Shown here: one piece after another, positions 23,969-31,961 of the stretch
Layout of the letters: each line of letters opens with the position of its first letter
Numbering within the stretch: position 1 is the first letter of the stretch
Assembly (NCBI GenBank): GCA_965221635.1
Contig: OZ244902.1
Span: forward strand, 2,170,001-2,234,000
DNA from: JAAXHB01 sp965221635
GTDB taxonomy: Bacteria > Actinomycetota > Acidimicrobiia > Acidimicrobiales > Aldehydirespiratoraceae
Length of the DNA stretch: 64,000 nucleotides
Reading direction: 5' to 3'
The notes under the pieces: model-generated
The model's input: the letters and a program-made list of their open reading frames with translations, nothing else
Database searches by the model: none
Told to the model about the DNA's origin: nothing
Translations under genes and position numbers: made by a program

Positions 23969-24856
23969 TCAAACCGACGCTTGTGCGGCTACCGCCGGTC
24001 GAAAGCCTTGAAGGGGCAGCGTTGCGTCTCGTTGCAGCCAGTTGTCTTCGGGATAGACGGCGCGGCCGTCGATCACGTGCAGCGTGTAGGCGTGGCGGCT
24101 GCGGGGTGACGTGTTTGCGGCGCTGTAGTGGGGGAGCGTGCCGTGCAGCAAGATCAGCGTCCCCGCGGATGCCTCCAACGGCACGAGACTGTCGGTGGGG
24201 TAGGGCGTGGAGTCGAACACGTCGGTGGTGGTGCCCTTGTAGCGGTCCTGCGGGTCCAGCAGACGGAAACGCGACTTCACCGCAATGCGGTGACCACCTG
24301 GGATGGCCCACATGCAGCCGTTTTCGGTGGTGGCGTCCTCGATGGCGAACCAGAACCCCACCACGCTTTGTGGCTCTGTCCATAAGAACGTGTGGTCGCA
24401 GTGGCACACCACCTCGCCGCCGATGCCGGGCTGTTTGAAGATGTACATCGACTGCAACAACAGCGGGTCGCCGAAACCGATCGCCTCGGCCACCGAGGCC
24501 AACTCGGGTGTGCGCGAGAAGTCGCTGAACACCGGGTCGAGGTCGTGCATGGCGTGGCCGATCTTGTTCACCGCGGTCGGCATCGGGCGTGTGACCGACC
24601 CGTCCGGCGCCACCGCTCCGTCCTCGAAGAACCAGCGCACCGTGTCGCCCGACCCCAGGAACCACTCGTTGGCACCGTGGCTGGGGTCGGTGGTGGAAAA
24701 CACGCACGCCGCCTGATCGCGTTGCCGCTGTTCGGTGGCGTGCAGCATTTCGTTCACATGGCGCCGCAATTCGGCGCAGCGCCGCGGGTCAACGAAGTCC
24801 TCCAGCACCAGGAATCCGTCCCGGCGCCAGTCGGCGATCTGGGCCTCGCTCAACAT
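23969..24856 (-). CDS. Phytanoyl-CoA dioxygenase (PhyH) family protein
   Basis: A probable Fe(II)/2-oxoglutarate dioxygenase of 295 residues. The iron-binding H-x-D is in CHCDHTFLW, and the distal His and 2-oxoglutarate Arg are in the region LLHGTLPHYSAANTSPRSRH. The true start is ATG 24856, with TAGGTT 7 bases upstream; the open frame runs on upstream, but that part is a shadow of the permease gene. It lies 33 bases downstream of the ABC permease on the same strand, so it may be part of that unit or driven by its own leaderless promoter. The substrate is unknown. Confidence 0.87.
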   Translation of the reverse strand: MLSEAQIADWRRDGFLVLEDFVDPRRCAELRRHVNEMLHATEQRQRDQAACVFSTTDPSHGANEWFLGSGDTVRWFFEDGAVAPDGSVTRPMPTAVNKIGHAMHDLDPVFSDFSRTPELASVAEAIGFGDPLLLQSMYIFKQPGIGGEVVCHCDHTFLWTEPQSVVGFWFAIEDATTENGCMWAIPGGHRIAVKSRFRLLDPQDRYKGTTTDVFDSTPYPTDSLVPLEASAGTLILLHGTLPHYSAANTSPRSRHAYTLHVIDGRAVYPEDNWLQRDATLPLQGFRPAVAAQASV

Positions 24857-24863
24857 TGCCGCC

Positions 24864-24869
24864 AACCTA
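24864..24869 (-). promoter_or_regulatory. -10 element of the PhyH gene (leaderless)
   Basis: TAGGTT on the minus strand, 7 bases before ATG 24856. Confidence 0.5.
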
Positions 24870-24888
24870 CCCCAGGGTTGCGAAGTGT

Positions 24889-26190
24889 CTACGTTTCGCC
24901 TTTGCGGTAGGGCATTCCGTCGGCTCGTGGCATGCGCAGGTGCTGCGAGAAGAACACCAGCACCACCAGCACCGTCACATAAGGCAGGATGGCCGTCCAC
25001 CAGTTGGGCACCGTGTCCGACAGCAGATACCACGCCGCCGCGCCCGCGCCGAGAATCCCCGCGAGGATCGCGTCGGTGCGGTTGCGTCTGCGCACCGCGG
25101 CGATCACCACGCCCACCAGCACGATCACGTTCACCAGCATCAGCCCGTGCGAGGCGGAGCCGTCGAGGTCTCTCAGACCGATCCCGAACGGGTACGCGAA
25201 CAGCAACGATCCGGCCATCACCCCAGCCGGTTGCCAGTTGCCGAATATCAGCGCAGCCAAACCGATGAAGCCACGACCCTGGGTTTGGCCTTCCAGGTAG
25301 ATGCCCGAGAGCTCGGGGTTGGCCATGAACGCGCCCCCCAGCCCTGAAAGGGCGCCGCTGATGATCACGCCGTAGTACTTGTAACGGTAGATGTTGATTC
25401 CCTGCGTTTCGCCGCTGAGGGGGTGCTCTCCGCAGATCCGCAGTCGCAAACCGAACCGGGTGCGCCAGATCACCCAGACGCTGATCGGCACCAGCGCGAA
25501 GGCGATCATCGTGGCCAGCGACAGTTGCGACACCAAGCCGCGCAGCATTCCGGCAATGTCGGACAGGAAGAACCAGTCGTGCTTGTCGATCCAGCCGAGC
25601 AGGTCGGGTGACCTCCAGCCGAACAGGTCGCCCCCGGCCACGAACGGGAACGTGAAACGGCCCACGCCAGGCACCCTTGGTGACTGGGTGATCGAGCCGC
25701 CCTCGTGGTTCACGAGGATCTCCGACGACAGGAACCGGGTGAGTCCGGGCGCGGTGATGTTGATCGCCACCCCGGAGATGATGTGATCCACGCCGAAGCT
25801 CACGGTGGCGATGGCGTGTACCAGGCCACCAAGGGCGCCGCCGAGAACGCCGATGGCCAAACCGGCCCACGCGCCGTAGTTGATCGCGCCCCACGCACCG
25901 AACCAGGTGCCCAGAACCAGCATTCCCTCCAGGCCGATGTTCACCACCCCGGCCCGTTCCGAGAACAGCCCCCCGAGGCCGGCGAGCATGATCGGCACCG
26001 CCCATTTGAGCATCGCCTGAAACGACGTGGGTGCGGTGAGCCGCTCGGTGCCTGCGAGGGTTTGCACCACGGTGAGCACGAACACACCCACCGCGGCGTA
26101 GATCATCCAGCGGGCCCAAACGGGAAGGCCGCCGAGCGTCGCCGACACCCGACCGGCGCCGGTGGGAGGCTGTGTGGGTGCGGTGGTCAT
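24889..26190 (-). CDS. ABC transporter permease, BMP-linked nucleoside-type (NupQ/YufQ-like)
   Basis: A 433-residue inner-membrane permease of the branched-chain/ribose superfamily, with about ten hydrophobic segments. The family-typical stretch MLAGLGGLFSERAGVVNIGLEGM is visible (here in two parts), along with LRICGEHPLSGETQGINIYRYKY and GRGFIGLAALIFGNW. It pairs with the permease encoded just upstream. Family members import nucleosides or related compounds with a BMP-type binding lipoprotein. The C-terminus has extra membrane segments (residues about 330-420). Confidence 0.9.
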   Translation of the reverse strand: MTTAPTQPPTGAGRVSATLGGLPVWARWMIYAAVGVFVLTVVQTLAGTERLTAPTSFQAMLKWAVPIMLAGLGGLFSERAGVVNIGLEGMLVLGTWFGAWGAINYGAWAGLAIGVLGGALGGLVHAIATVSFGVDHIISGVAINITAPGLTRFLSSEILVNHEGGSITQSPRVPGVGRFTFPFVAGGDLFGWRSPDLLGWIDKHDWFFLSDIAGMLRGLVSQLSLATMIAFALVPISVWVIWRTRFGLRLRICGEHPLSGETQGINIYRYKYYGVIISGALSGLGGAFMANPELSGIYLEGQTQGRGFIGLAALIFGNWQPAGVMAGSLLFAYPFGIGLRDLDGSASHGLMLVNVIVLVGVVIAAVRRRNRTDAILAGILGAGAAAWYLLSDTVPNWWTAILPYVTVLVVLVFFSQHLRMPRADGMPYRKGET

Positions 26191-26209
26191 GGGAGCCGAG
26201 CCTTGCCGG

Positions 26210-27343
26210 TCATGTGGCGACCGCCGCGCCGGTGGCGCCCATGGCCGCGGCTGCCGCGGCGGCCTCCTCGCGGCGTCGGATGCGGCGCACCACTTCGTAG
26301 GAGATCACCGCTGCCAGGATGATCACGCCTTGCATGATCACCACGATCTCACTTGACGCGGCGCCGGTGATCTGCAGGATCCCCGAGGACACGTCCAAGA
26401 ACGCGAAAATCAAAGCCCCAAGCGCCACGCCCACCGGATGGTTGCGTCCCAGCAGCGCCACCGCGATCCCGGCGAACCCCAACCCGGATATCGGATTGGA
26501 CGGGAAGTAGCCGGTGTTCATCATCTCGGTCATGCCCACAAGGCCCGCCACCGCGCCCGACAGCACCATGGCGTACACCACCATGCGCTTGGGGGGAACA
26601 CCCCCGGCGTGCGCGGCGAGAGGGTTGGCGCCACTGGCACGCAGGTCGAACCCGAACACGGTGCGGTTCACCATCAGGTGGTAGCCGATCCCCACCGCCA
26701 CCGCCACCAGCAGCACCCCGGTGAGGTGCTTGTTCTTGCCTATGTCACGGGTGAACAGCTCCACCAGGCCGTTGATGTCGGGCATGCGCCCCGATTCGGC
26801 CACCGGCTCGGTGCCCACCCGGCCCCCGGTGGCGCTTATCTCACCGCCGGACTGCCATTTCACCACAAACCACGCCACGAGCCCCGAAATGGCTATGGCG
26901 TTGAACATGATCGTGGAGATCACCTCGTTGAGCCCGCGGGTGACCTTGAGCACCCCGGCCACTCCGGAGTAGGCGCCCCCCACGGCCATGGCGGTCAACA
27001 TGATGAACGTCACGTGCAGCACCGCCGGCAGCGTCACCAGCGACCCGACATGCGCGGCCACTATGAAGGCCAGCAGGTACTGGCCTTCCACGCCGATGTT
27101 GAACAGGTTCATGCGGAACCCGATCGCCGCTGCCACCCCCGACAGGTAAAGCGGCGTGGCCCGATTCCAGATGTCCACCTGGGTTTCGAGGCTGCTGGCG
27201 TGTTTGACCATGTCGGCGTAAGCGGCCACCGGGTTGCTGCCCGCAACCAGCAGCACCACCGATGAGAGCACCACGGCGATCACGATCGCTCCCACCGGTG
27301 CTGCCAGCACCAGCATCACCCCGTGCAACCTGGTGTGTTTCAC
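26210..27343 (-). CDS. ABC transporter permease, BMP-linked nucleoside-type (NupP/YufP-like)
   Basis: A 377-residue membrane permease with the paired-family signatures NLFNIGVEGQYLLAFI, NEVISTIMFNAIAI and GFAGIAVALLGRNHPVG. It starts with GTG 27343 inside the ATPase stop (GTGA overlap), so translation is coupled. The C-terminus ends in an Arg/Glu then Ala-rich tail after the last membrane segment. With its partner it forms the translocation channel of the transporter encoded from 30302 down to 24889. Confidence 0.9.
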   Translation of the reverse strand: MKHTRLHGVMLVLAAPVGAIVIAVVLSSVVLLVAGSNPVAAYADMVKHASSLETQVDIWNRATPLYLSGVAAAIGFRMNLFNIGVEGQYLLAFIVAAHVGSLVTLPAVLHVTFIMLTAMAVGGAYSGVAGVLKVTRGLNEVISTIMFNAIAISGLVAWFVVKWQSGGEISATGGRVGTEPVAESGRMPDINGLVELFTRDIGKNKHLTGVLLVAVAVGIGYHLMVNRTVFGFDLRASGANPLAAHAGGVPPKRMVVYAMVLSGAVAGLVGMTEMMNTGYFPSNPISGLGFAGIAVALLGRNHPVGVALGALIFAFLDVSSGILQITGAASSEIVVIMQGVIILAAVISYEVVRRIRRREEAAAAAAAMGATGAAVAT

Positions 27344-28878
27344 GAGGCTTTGTCCATTTCCTCGGACGTGTCGGCGGCGCCGGTCATGTAGGCGCCCAGA
27401 TCTCGGGGGGTCACCTCCGACGGGTCGACCTGTGCAACGAGGCGGCCTCGCAGCATCACCACGATGGTGTCGGACAAGCCGATCAACTCCTCGAGATCGG
27501 CCGACACCAACAAGGTGGCCATGCCCTGGGCGCGGGCGTCACGAATGTCGTCCCACACCGCGGCTTGTGCGCCGATGTCGATGCCCCGGGTGGGATGCGC
27601 GGCGATCAGCACCGTGGGTGTGGCCGACATTTCGCGGCCCACTATCAGCTTTTGCTGGTTGCCCCCCGACAGGGCGTGAGCGGCCACGTCCACACCGGGG
27701 GTGCGCACGTCGAAATCGGTTCGCACCTGCCGGGCGCGGTCGCGCATGCCTTCGGGCTTGAGCCAGAACCCGTTGGACATTGGCGGCCCGGTCTGGTGCC
27801 CGAGGGCGACGTTCTCCCACAGCGGGGCGGCGAGCATCAAACCGTCCTGGTGGCGGTCCTGGGGCACGTACCCGAGGCCCGATTCGCGTCGGCGGCGCAC
27901 CGACACTCCGGTCATGTCGTTGCTCATCAAATGCACACGCCCCGACGCCGGTGGGTGCGTGCCCAGGATGGCGTTCACCAGCTCGATCTGGCCGTTGCCT
28001 TCCACACCGGCGACGCCCACGATCTCGCCGCGGCGCACCACCAGGTCGACGTTGTCCACCACGGTGCGGTTGTCGTCGTCGGTGACGGTGAGGCCTTCGA
28101 CTTGCAATGCCGGTTCTCCCACGGCGGCCTTCTCGGAGATCTCCGGGGTGGGCAGCTCGGATCCGATCATCATCTCCGCCAGGTCACCGGCGGTCACCTC
28201 GTGTGGTTTCACCGTGCCCACGGTGCGGCCGTGGCGCAGCACCGTGATCGTGTCGGCGATCTCGAGCACCTCGTCGAGTTTGTGATCTATGAACAGGATC
28301 GTTGTTCCCGCGGCCACCAGTTCACGCATGTTGCGGAACAGTTCGTCCACTTCCTGGGGCACCAGAACCGCGGTGGGTTCGTCGAGCACCAGGATCTTGG
28401 CGCCTCGGTAGAGCACCTTGATGATCTCCACCCGTTGGCGTTCGCCAACCTCGAGCGTTTCCACGAGGTCGTCGGGATCCACGTCGAGTCCGTAGGCCTG
28501 GCCCACCTCGCGCAGGTGTTCGCGCCCCGCCGCGAAGTCGATCCGGCCAAAGGAACGCATCGGCTCCGCGCCAAGGATCACGTTCTCGAGCACGGTGAGC
28601 TGGTCGGCCAGCATGAAGTGCTGATGCACCATGCCGATGCCCAACTCGATCGCCTCCGATGGCGAGGTGGGGATCACCTCCTCGCCGAAGATCCGCATGG
28701 TGCCCGAGTCGGGCGGTTGCATGCCGTAGAGGATCTTCATCAGCGTGGACTTGCCCGCGCCGTTCTCGCCGCAAATGGCGTGGATCTCGCCCTGGGCGGC
28801 GCTCAGGTGAACGTCGTCGTTGGCCACCACCCCGGGGAATCGTTTGGTGATGCCGATCAGCTCGACCGCGGCGGTCAT
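27340..28878 (-). CDS. ABC transporter ATPase, two-domain nucleoside/sugar type (NupO/YufO-like)
   Basis: A 512-residue protein with two fused ATP-binding domains. Domain 1 has Walker A GENGAGKST, an LEVGERQRVEIIK signature region and the Walker B segment ILVLDEPTAVL. Domain 2 has the degenerate P-loop GVEGNGQIE and the signature LSGGNQQKLIVGRE, the usual asymmetry in this family. It energises the two permeases. It is separated from the BMP gene by 185 bases carrying a strong hairpin. Confidence 0.94.
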   Translation of the reverse strand: MTAAVELIGITKRFPGVVANDDVHLSAAQGEIHAICGENGAGKSTLMKILYGMQPPDSGTMRIFGEEVIPTSPSEAIELGIGMVHQHFMLADQLTVLENVILGAEPMRSFGRIDFAAGREHLREVGQAYGLDVDPDDLVETLEVGERQRVEIIKVLYRGAKILVLDEPTAVLVPQEVDELFRNMRELVAAGTTILFIDHKLDEVLEIADTITVLRHGRTVGTVKPHEVTAGDLAEMMIGSELPTPEISEKAAVGEPALQVEGLTVTDDDNRTVVDNVDLVVRRGEIVGVAGVEGNGQIELVNAILGTHPPASGRVHLMSNDMTGVSVRRRRESGLGYVPQDRHQDGLMLAAPLWENVALGHQTGPPMSNGFWLKPEGMRDRARQVRTDFDVRTPGVDVAAHALSGGNQQKLIVGREMSATPTVLIAAHPTRGIDIGAQAAVWDDIRDARAQGMATLLVSADLEELIGLSDTIVVMLRGRLVAQVDPSEVTPRDLGAYMTGAADTSEEMDKAS

Positions 28879-28985
28879 GAGTGGCCCGGCTTTGTGAACG
28901 AATGACGATTTGCGGGACGTGGCGCTGTGTGGCTCGCGTCACGCTGAGCGCCGCGCCCGACGACGCAAGCGCCGGCCGTCGAGGG

Positions 28986-29039
28986 CGCACCGGCGAGCCG
29001 AGATGGCATGCTCGTGGCCATCAAGGCTTCGCCGGTGCG
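28986..29039 (-). terminator. Intercistronic hairpin between BMP lipoprotein and ATPase genes
   Basis: CGCACCGGCGA (28986-28996) pairs perfectly with TCGCCGGTGCG (29029-29039), 11 bp, extended by an inner GCC/GGC. It lies just after the binding-protein gene, where such hairpins commonly reduce read-through or protect the upstream message. Confidence 0.6.
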
Positions 29040-29063
29040 GCTTCGAGTTTGCTGTTTGTCGGC

Positions 29064-30302
29064 TTAGGGCTCGGTGGGCACCACGATCTCGCCGGCGACG
29101 ATCCTGGCCTTGAACTCGTCGAGCTGGTCGGCGATGTCGTCCACGAAACCACCCGAGCGGCTGTAGCCCACACCGTCAACGGACAGGTCATAGGCGGTGG
29201 GGCCCGCCACGGCGTTGCCCTCTATCACCGAACGGATCATCTCGAAGATGCTCACGTCCACACGCTTGAGCATGGATGTGAGCACGTACTCCTGCACGTC
29301 GGGATCCACGGTGTAGTACTGGTCGGAGTCCACGCCGATGGCCCACACCTTTGAGCCGGTCGCGTCGCTTTGCTCCTTGGCTGCCTGGAACAGGCCTGCG
29401 CCTGAGCCGCCCGCGGCGTGGTACACGATGTCGGCGTCGCTCTCGTACATGCTCAACGCCACTTCCTTGGCGCGGTCGGGGGCGTTGAAGCCGTCGAAGT
29501 CGGGGGCCTCGGTGATGTAGGCCGACAAGATGTCGATGTCGGGGTTCACCGCACGAGCGCCTGCCTCGAAACCGGCCTGGAACTTCTCGATCAGGCCACC
29601 CACGTTGGCGACACCACCGATGAAGCCGATCGTGCCGGTTTGGGTCTTCAGCGCGGCGGCTGCGCCCACCAGGAACGATCCCTCGTGCTCGGCGAACACC
29701 AAGCCGGAAATGTTGTCCCCGTAGGGCGCCGGCGGATCCACATTGAAGTCGATCATTGCCGTGTCCACCACACCGAACTTGGTGTCGGGGTTCTCGGCGC
29801 CCACTGCGGCGGCGTCACCCTCGAAGAGGAATCCCACCGCCACCACGATGTCGTGTACGTCGGCGGCGAGCTGCAGCAACTCGCCCCGGTTGGAGCCGTC
29901 GGCGTTGGGCGACGCCTCGGTGAACTCGATGCCCATCTCTTCGCGGGCGCGTTCGATGCCCGCTGCGGCGGAGTCGTTGAACGACTGGTCGCCGCGACCG
30001 CCAATGTCGAACACCAGCCCCACCGAGTAGCCCGAGCCGTCGGGCGCATCCATGGCTGCCGTGTCGGCGGGGTCGGCGGCCGCTTCGGTGGTCGCCGGGG
30101 CCGGGTCGTCCTCGGCCGGCTCCTCGGTGCCCATGCCGTCCGTGGCAGGCGCCGGGTCTGGCTCGCCTTCCACTTCAGGGGCGGCAGTGGTAGTGGTGGC
30201 TGCGGCGCCGGCGCCGTCGTCGTCTTCGTCGCCACCGCAGGCCGAGGCCAGCAGGGCGAATGGCAGCAGCAGTGAAAGCAAAAGCAGGACACGTGATCGC
30301 AT
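29064..30302 (-). CDS. BMP-family (PnrA-like) substrate-binding lipoprotein
   Basis: A 412-residue predicted lipoprotein: signal peptide, lipobox LASAC with the lipidated Cys near residue 22, then a Thr/Glu/Asp/Pro/Ala linker to about residue 90. The BMP/PnrA domain follows, starting YSVGLVFDIGGRGDQSFND, which corresponds to the ligand-binding start in nucleoside-binding PnrA. GFIGGV and an HAAGGSGAGLFQAA loop are also typical. ATG 30302 follows GGAGGAAA. It is the binding protein of the transporter downstream and lies 61 bases after the queuosine-salvage gene on the same strand. Confidence 0.93.
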   Translation of the reverse strand: MRSRVLLLLSLLLPFALLASACGGDEDDDGAGAAATTTTAAPEVEGEPDPAPATDGMGTEEPAEDDPAPATTEAAADPADTAAMDAPDGSGYSVGLVFDIGGRGDQSFNDSAAAGIERAREEMGIEFTEASPNADGSNRGELLQLAADVHDIVVAVGFLFEGDAAAVGAENPDTKFGVVDTAMIDFNVDPPAPYGDNISGLVFAEHEGSFLVGAAAALKTQTGTIGFIGGVANVGGLIEKFQAGFEAGARAVNPDIDILSAYITEAPDFDGFNAPDRAKEVALSMYESDADIVYHAAGGSGAGLFQAAKEQSDATGSKVWAIGVDSDQYYTVDPDVQEYVLTSMLKRVDVSIFEMIRSVIEGNAVAGPTAYDLSVDGVGYSRSGGFVDDIADQLDEFKARIVAGEIVVPTEP

Positions 30303-30363
30303 TCTTGGTTTCCTCCGTGTAGATGTGCGTCGCGTGTGCGCAGACTAACCCACGGCGCGCCGC

Positions 30364-31425
30364 TCAGTAGAACGTGCAGCGGGTGCGGTGACGGGGCTGC
30401 GCCTTGTAGACGGCTTGGCCGCCCAGTCTCCAAAGCACACCGTCGAGGTCGCCTGCGGTGCATGGTCGCCCTTGTTGTGCAAGTTCCGCAACGAGCATCT
30501 CCACGGCGTGCAACCCGCAGGCCCGAATTTCGACCTCCTCGGGCGAGCCTGACGCGATGTGGTGTTCGGCTTCGATTCGTGCCACCAGGTCTGGATGAAA
30601 CTCCAGCACGCCCTCCACGCGCAGCACGTGAGGCACGAGATTGTCGGCGAACATGGTGATCTCGGCCAGGTCGGCGAACCTTGCGGGTGGCCGGTTCTGA
30701 AGCGCGGTGGCCAGGTCGAAAGCGGTGATCTGTGCGCGCTTCAGCAACGCCACACGGCGACCTCGGTAGAGGTGAACGTCGTCGTAATACGGCATCCGGG
30801 TGAGCAAGCTCACCAGACGAGCCGCGGAGCCTCCCGCCGCGGCCACCGCGCCAAGCGCCGTGCCGTCGCCAACGTCGTCGATGAACTCGCCGAGCTGATT
30901 CCACGCAAGGGCAAAGTGGTTCATCAGTTCCCGAACCAACTCCGGAGCCGAATCGGTGCCGGCGCGCTGCGGGGCGGGGTCGGTGCCGGATTCGAGCGGC
31001 CCGTCGTGCGCGGGCGAGCCAGGCGCCGATCCAACCGCGCCGCTCTGTGTGAACAGCGGCCCCTGCTCGAACAGGGCGATCGTGTCGGCCACCGCAATGT
31101 TGCGCAGCCAAGTGGACGTGATCGGCCCGTGGGCAAGGGCGTGGTCGCGCAAACAGGACGCCACCGTGTGATAGCCCGACATGCCGGGCCGCTTCAACAG
31201 GTACGGGAAGTAGCCCGAACCGAAGTTCACAGCATCCAGGGCCAGCACGAACGCCGCGGTCGCCTCGTCGTCACCCACCGAGAAGTGCCCAGGATCGTCA
31301 TCGGGCGCGTCCAGATCCAGCCCGCCGGCGAAGCGGCGCAGTTCCCCCAAGTTGATGCGCACCCAGCGCGCCTGCTCAACAACACGCGCAGCCGCCACCC
31401 GAATCTCATCGAAGACCCCCACCAC
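30364..31425 (-). CDS. Queuosine-salvage family protein (Qng1/DUF2419-like, queuosine 5'-phosphate N-glycosylase)
   Basis: The 353-residue protein resembles the Q_salvage family: an ALDAVNFGSGYFPYL segment near the N-terminus, RAQITAFDLA, FADNLVPHVLRVEGVL and IRACGLHAVEML. Characterised members release the base queuine from queuosine 5'-phosphate for insertion into tRNA. I place the start at GTG 31425, since TATATT lies 7 bases upstream; an upstream GTG at 31446 would put that element inside the gene. A non-conserved Gly/Ser/Pro-rich insertion lies at about residues 127-160. It heads a same-strand run with a nucleoside-type ABC transporter. Confidence 0.72.
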   Translation of the reverse strand: MVGVFDEIRVAAARVVEQARWVRINLGELRRFAGGLDLDAPDDDPGHFSVGDDEATAAFVLALDAVNFGSGYFPYLLKRPGMSGYHTVASCLRDHALAHGPITSTWLRNIAVADTIALFEQGPLFTQSGAVGSAPGSPAHDGPLESGTDPAPQRAGTDSAPELVRELMNHFALAWNQLGEFIDDVGDGTALGAVAAAGGSAARLVSLLTRMPYYDDVHLYRGRRVALLKRAQITAFDLATALQNRPPARFADLAEITMFADNLVPHVLRVEGVLEFHPDLVARIEAEHHIASGSPEEVEIRACGLHAVEMLVAELAQQGRPCTAGDLDGVLWRLGGQAVYKAQPRHRTRCTFY

Positions 31426-31432
31426 CCCCCCG

Positions 31433-31438
31433 AATATA
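31433..31438 (-). promoter_or_regulatory. -10 element of the queuosine-salvage gene (leaderless)
   Basis: TATATT on the minus strand, 7 bases before GTG 31425; an unusually strong hexamer for this GC-rich DNA. Confidence 0.6.
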
Positions 31439-31660
31439 GGGGTCACCCGACGCTGAACTGTTGCACGATCCCACCGCTCAAGTCACCCTCTGGGACCGCC
31501 ACCCCCACACCGTGGTATCGCCCGTCTCAACTTGGGCAGCCGGCCGGTGCCACCTGCGACGCTGGCCGTGACGAGTGGGACAACCTTGGGTGACGCTTGG
31601 AGTTGCTGGTGGTCCGGTGGCTTGGCGGGTGAGGGGCCGTTGATTGGCGGTGGGTGCCGG

Positions 31661-31666
31661 TAGCGT
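31661..31666 (+). promoter_or_regulatory. -10 element of the bL37 gene (leaderless)
   Basis: TAGCGT, 8 bases before ATG 31675, with no Shine-Dalgarno between. Confidence 0.55.
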
Positions 31667-31674
31667 TGTGGGCC

Positions 31675-31764
31675 ATGTCAAAGCGCACTCAGAAGAGGAA
31701 GGCCAAGGCCCGGCGCTCGAAGGCCAACCACGGCCGCAAGCCCAACGCAGGTCGTAACAGCTAG
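31675..31764 (+). CDS. Small ribosomal-type protein bL37-like, 29 residues
   Basis: The frame from ATG 31675 to TAG encodes 29 very basic residues whose end, SKANHGRKPNAGRNS, closely matches the conserved SKANHGKRPN tail of bL37, the ~24-residue large-subunit protein found in mycobacterial ribosomes. The N-terminus (MSKRTQKRKAKARR) is also lysine/arginine-rich, as expected for an rRNA-embedded peptide. A leaderless -10 and a downstream hairpin make it a self-contained transcription unit. Such genes are usually missed because of their length. Confidence 0.85.
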   Translation: MSKRTQKRKAKARRSKANHGRKPNAGRNS

Positions 31765-31778
31765 ACCGCACACTGGCC

Positions 31779-31798
31779 GGCGCCCGCCAGGGGGCGCC
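31779..31798 (+). terminator. Hairpin after bL37 gene
   Basis: GGCGCCC (31779-31785) / GGGCGCC (31792-31798), a 7-bp perfect stem with a 6-base loop, 14 bases after the stop codon. Confidence 0.55.
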
Positions 31799-31961
31799 TC
31801 ACCGCTCCAGGTGTTCATCGGGACCAACACCGCATCAACACCACAGCGGACCGCCTTGTGCGCGCCCCAGGACTGCCGCTCGAGGCGGTAGGCGTCCGAG
31901 GGCTTCCGGATCCAGGCAGCAACCCCCGGCGGCGGGGGCACAACAACCAGCAGGAGAAGCT

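Noticed and set aside
24857..26119. N-terminal extension of the PhyH gene to 716 codons
   Set aside because: The upstream half is the permease gene read in another frame; the leaderless start at 24856 and homology both mark the real beginning.
27262..28905. 547-codon plus-strand open frame opposite the ABC ATPase
   Set aside because: Antisense shadow of a conserved two-domain ATPase; His/Val/Gly-rich composition typical of such shadows.
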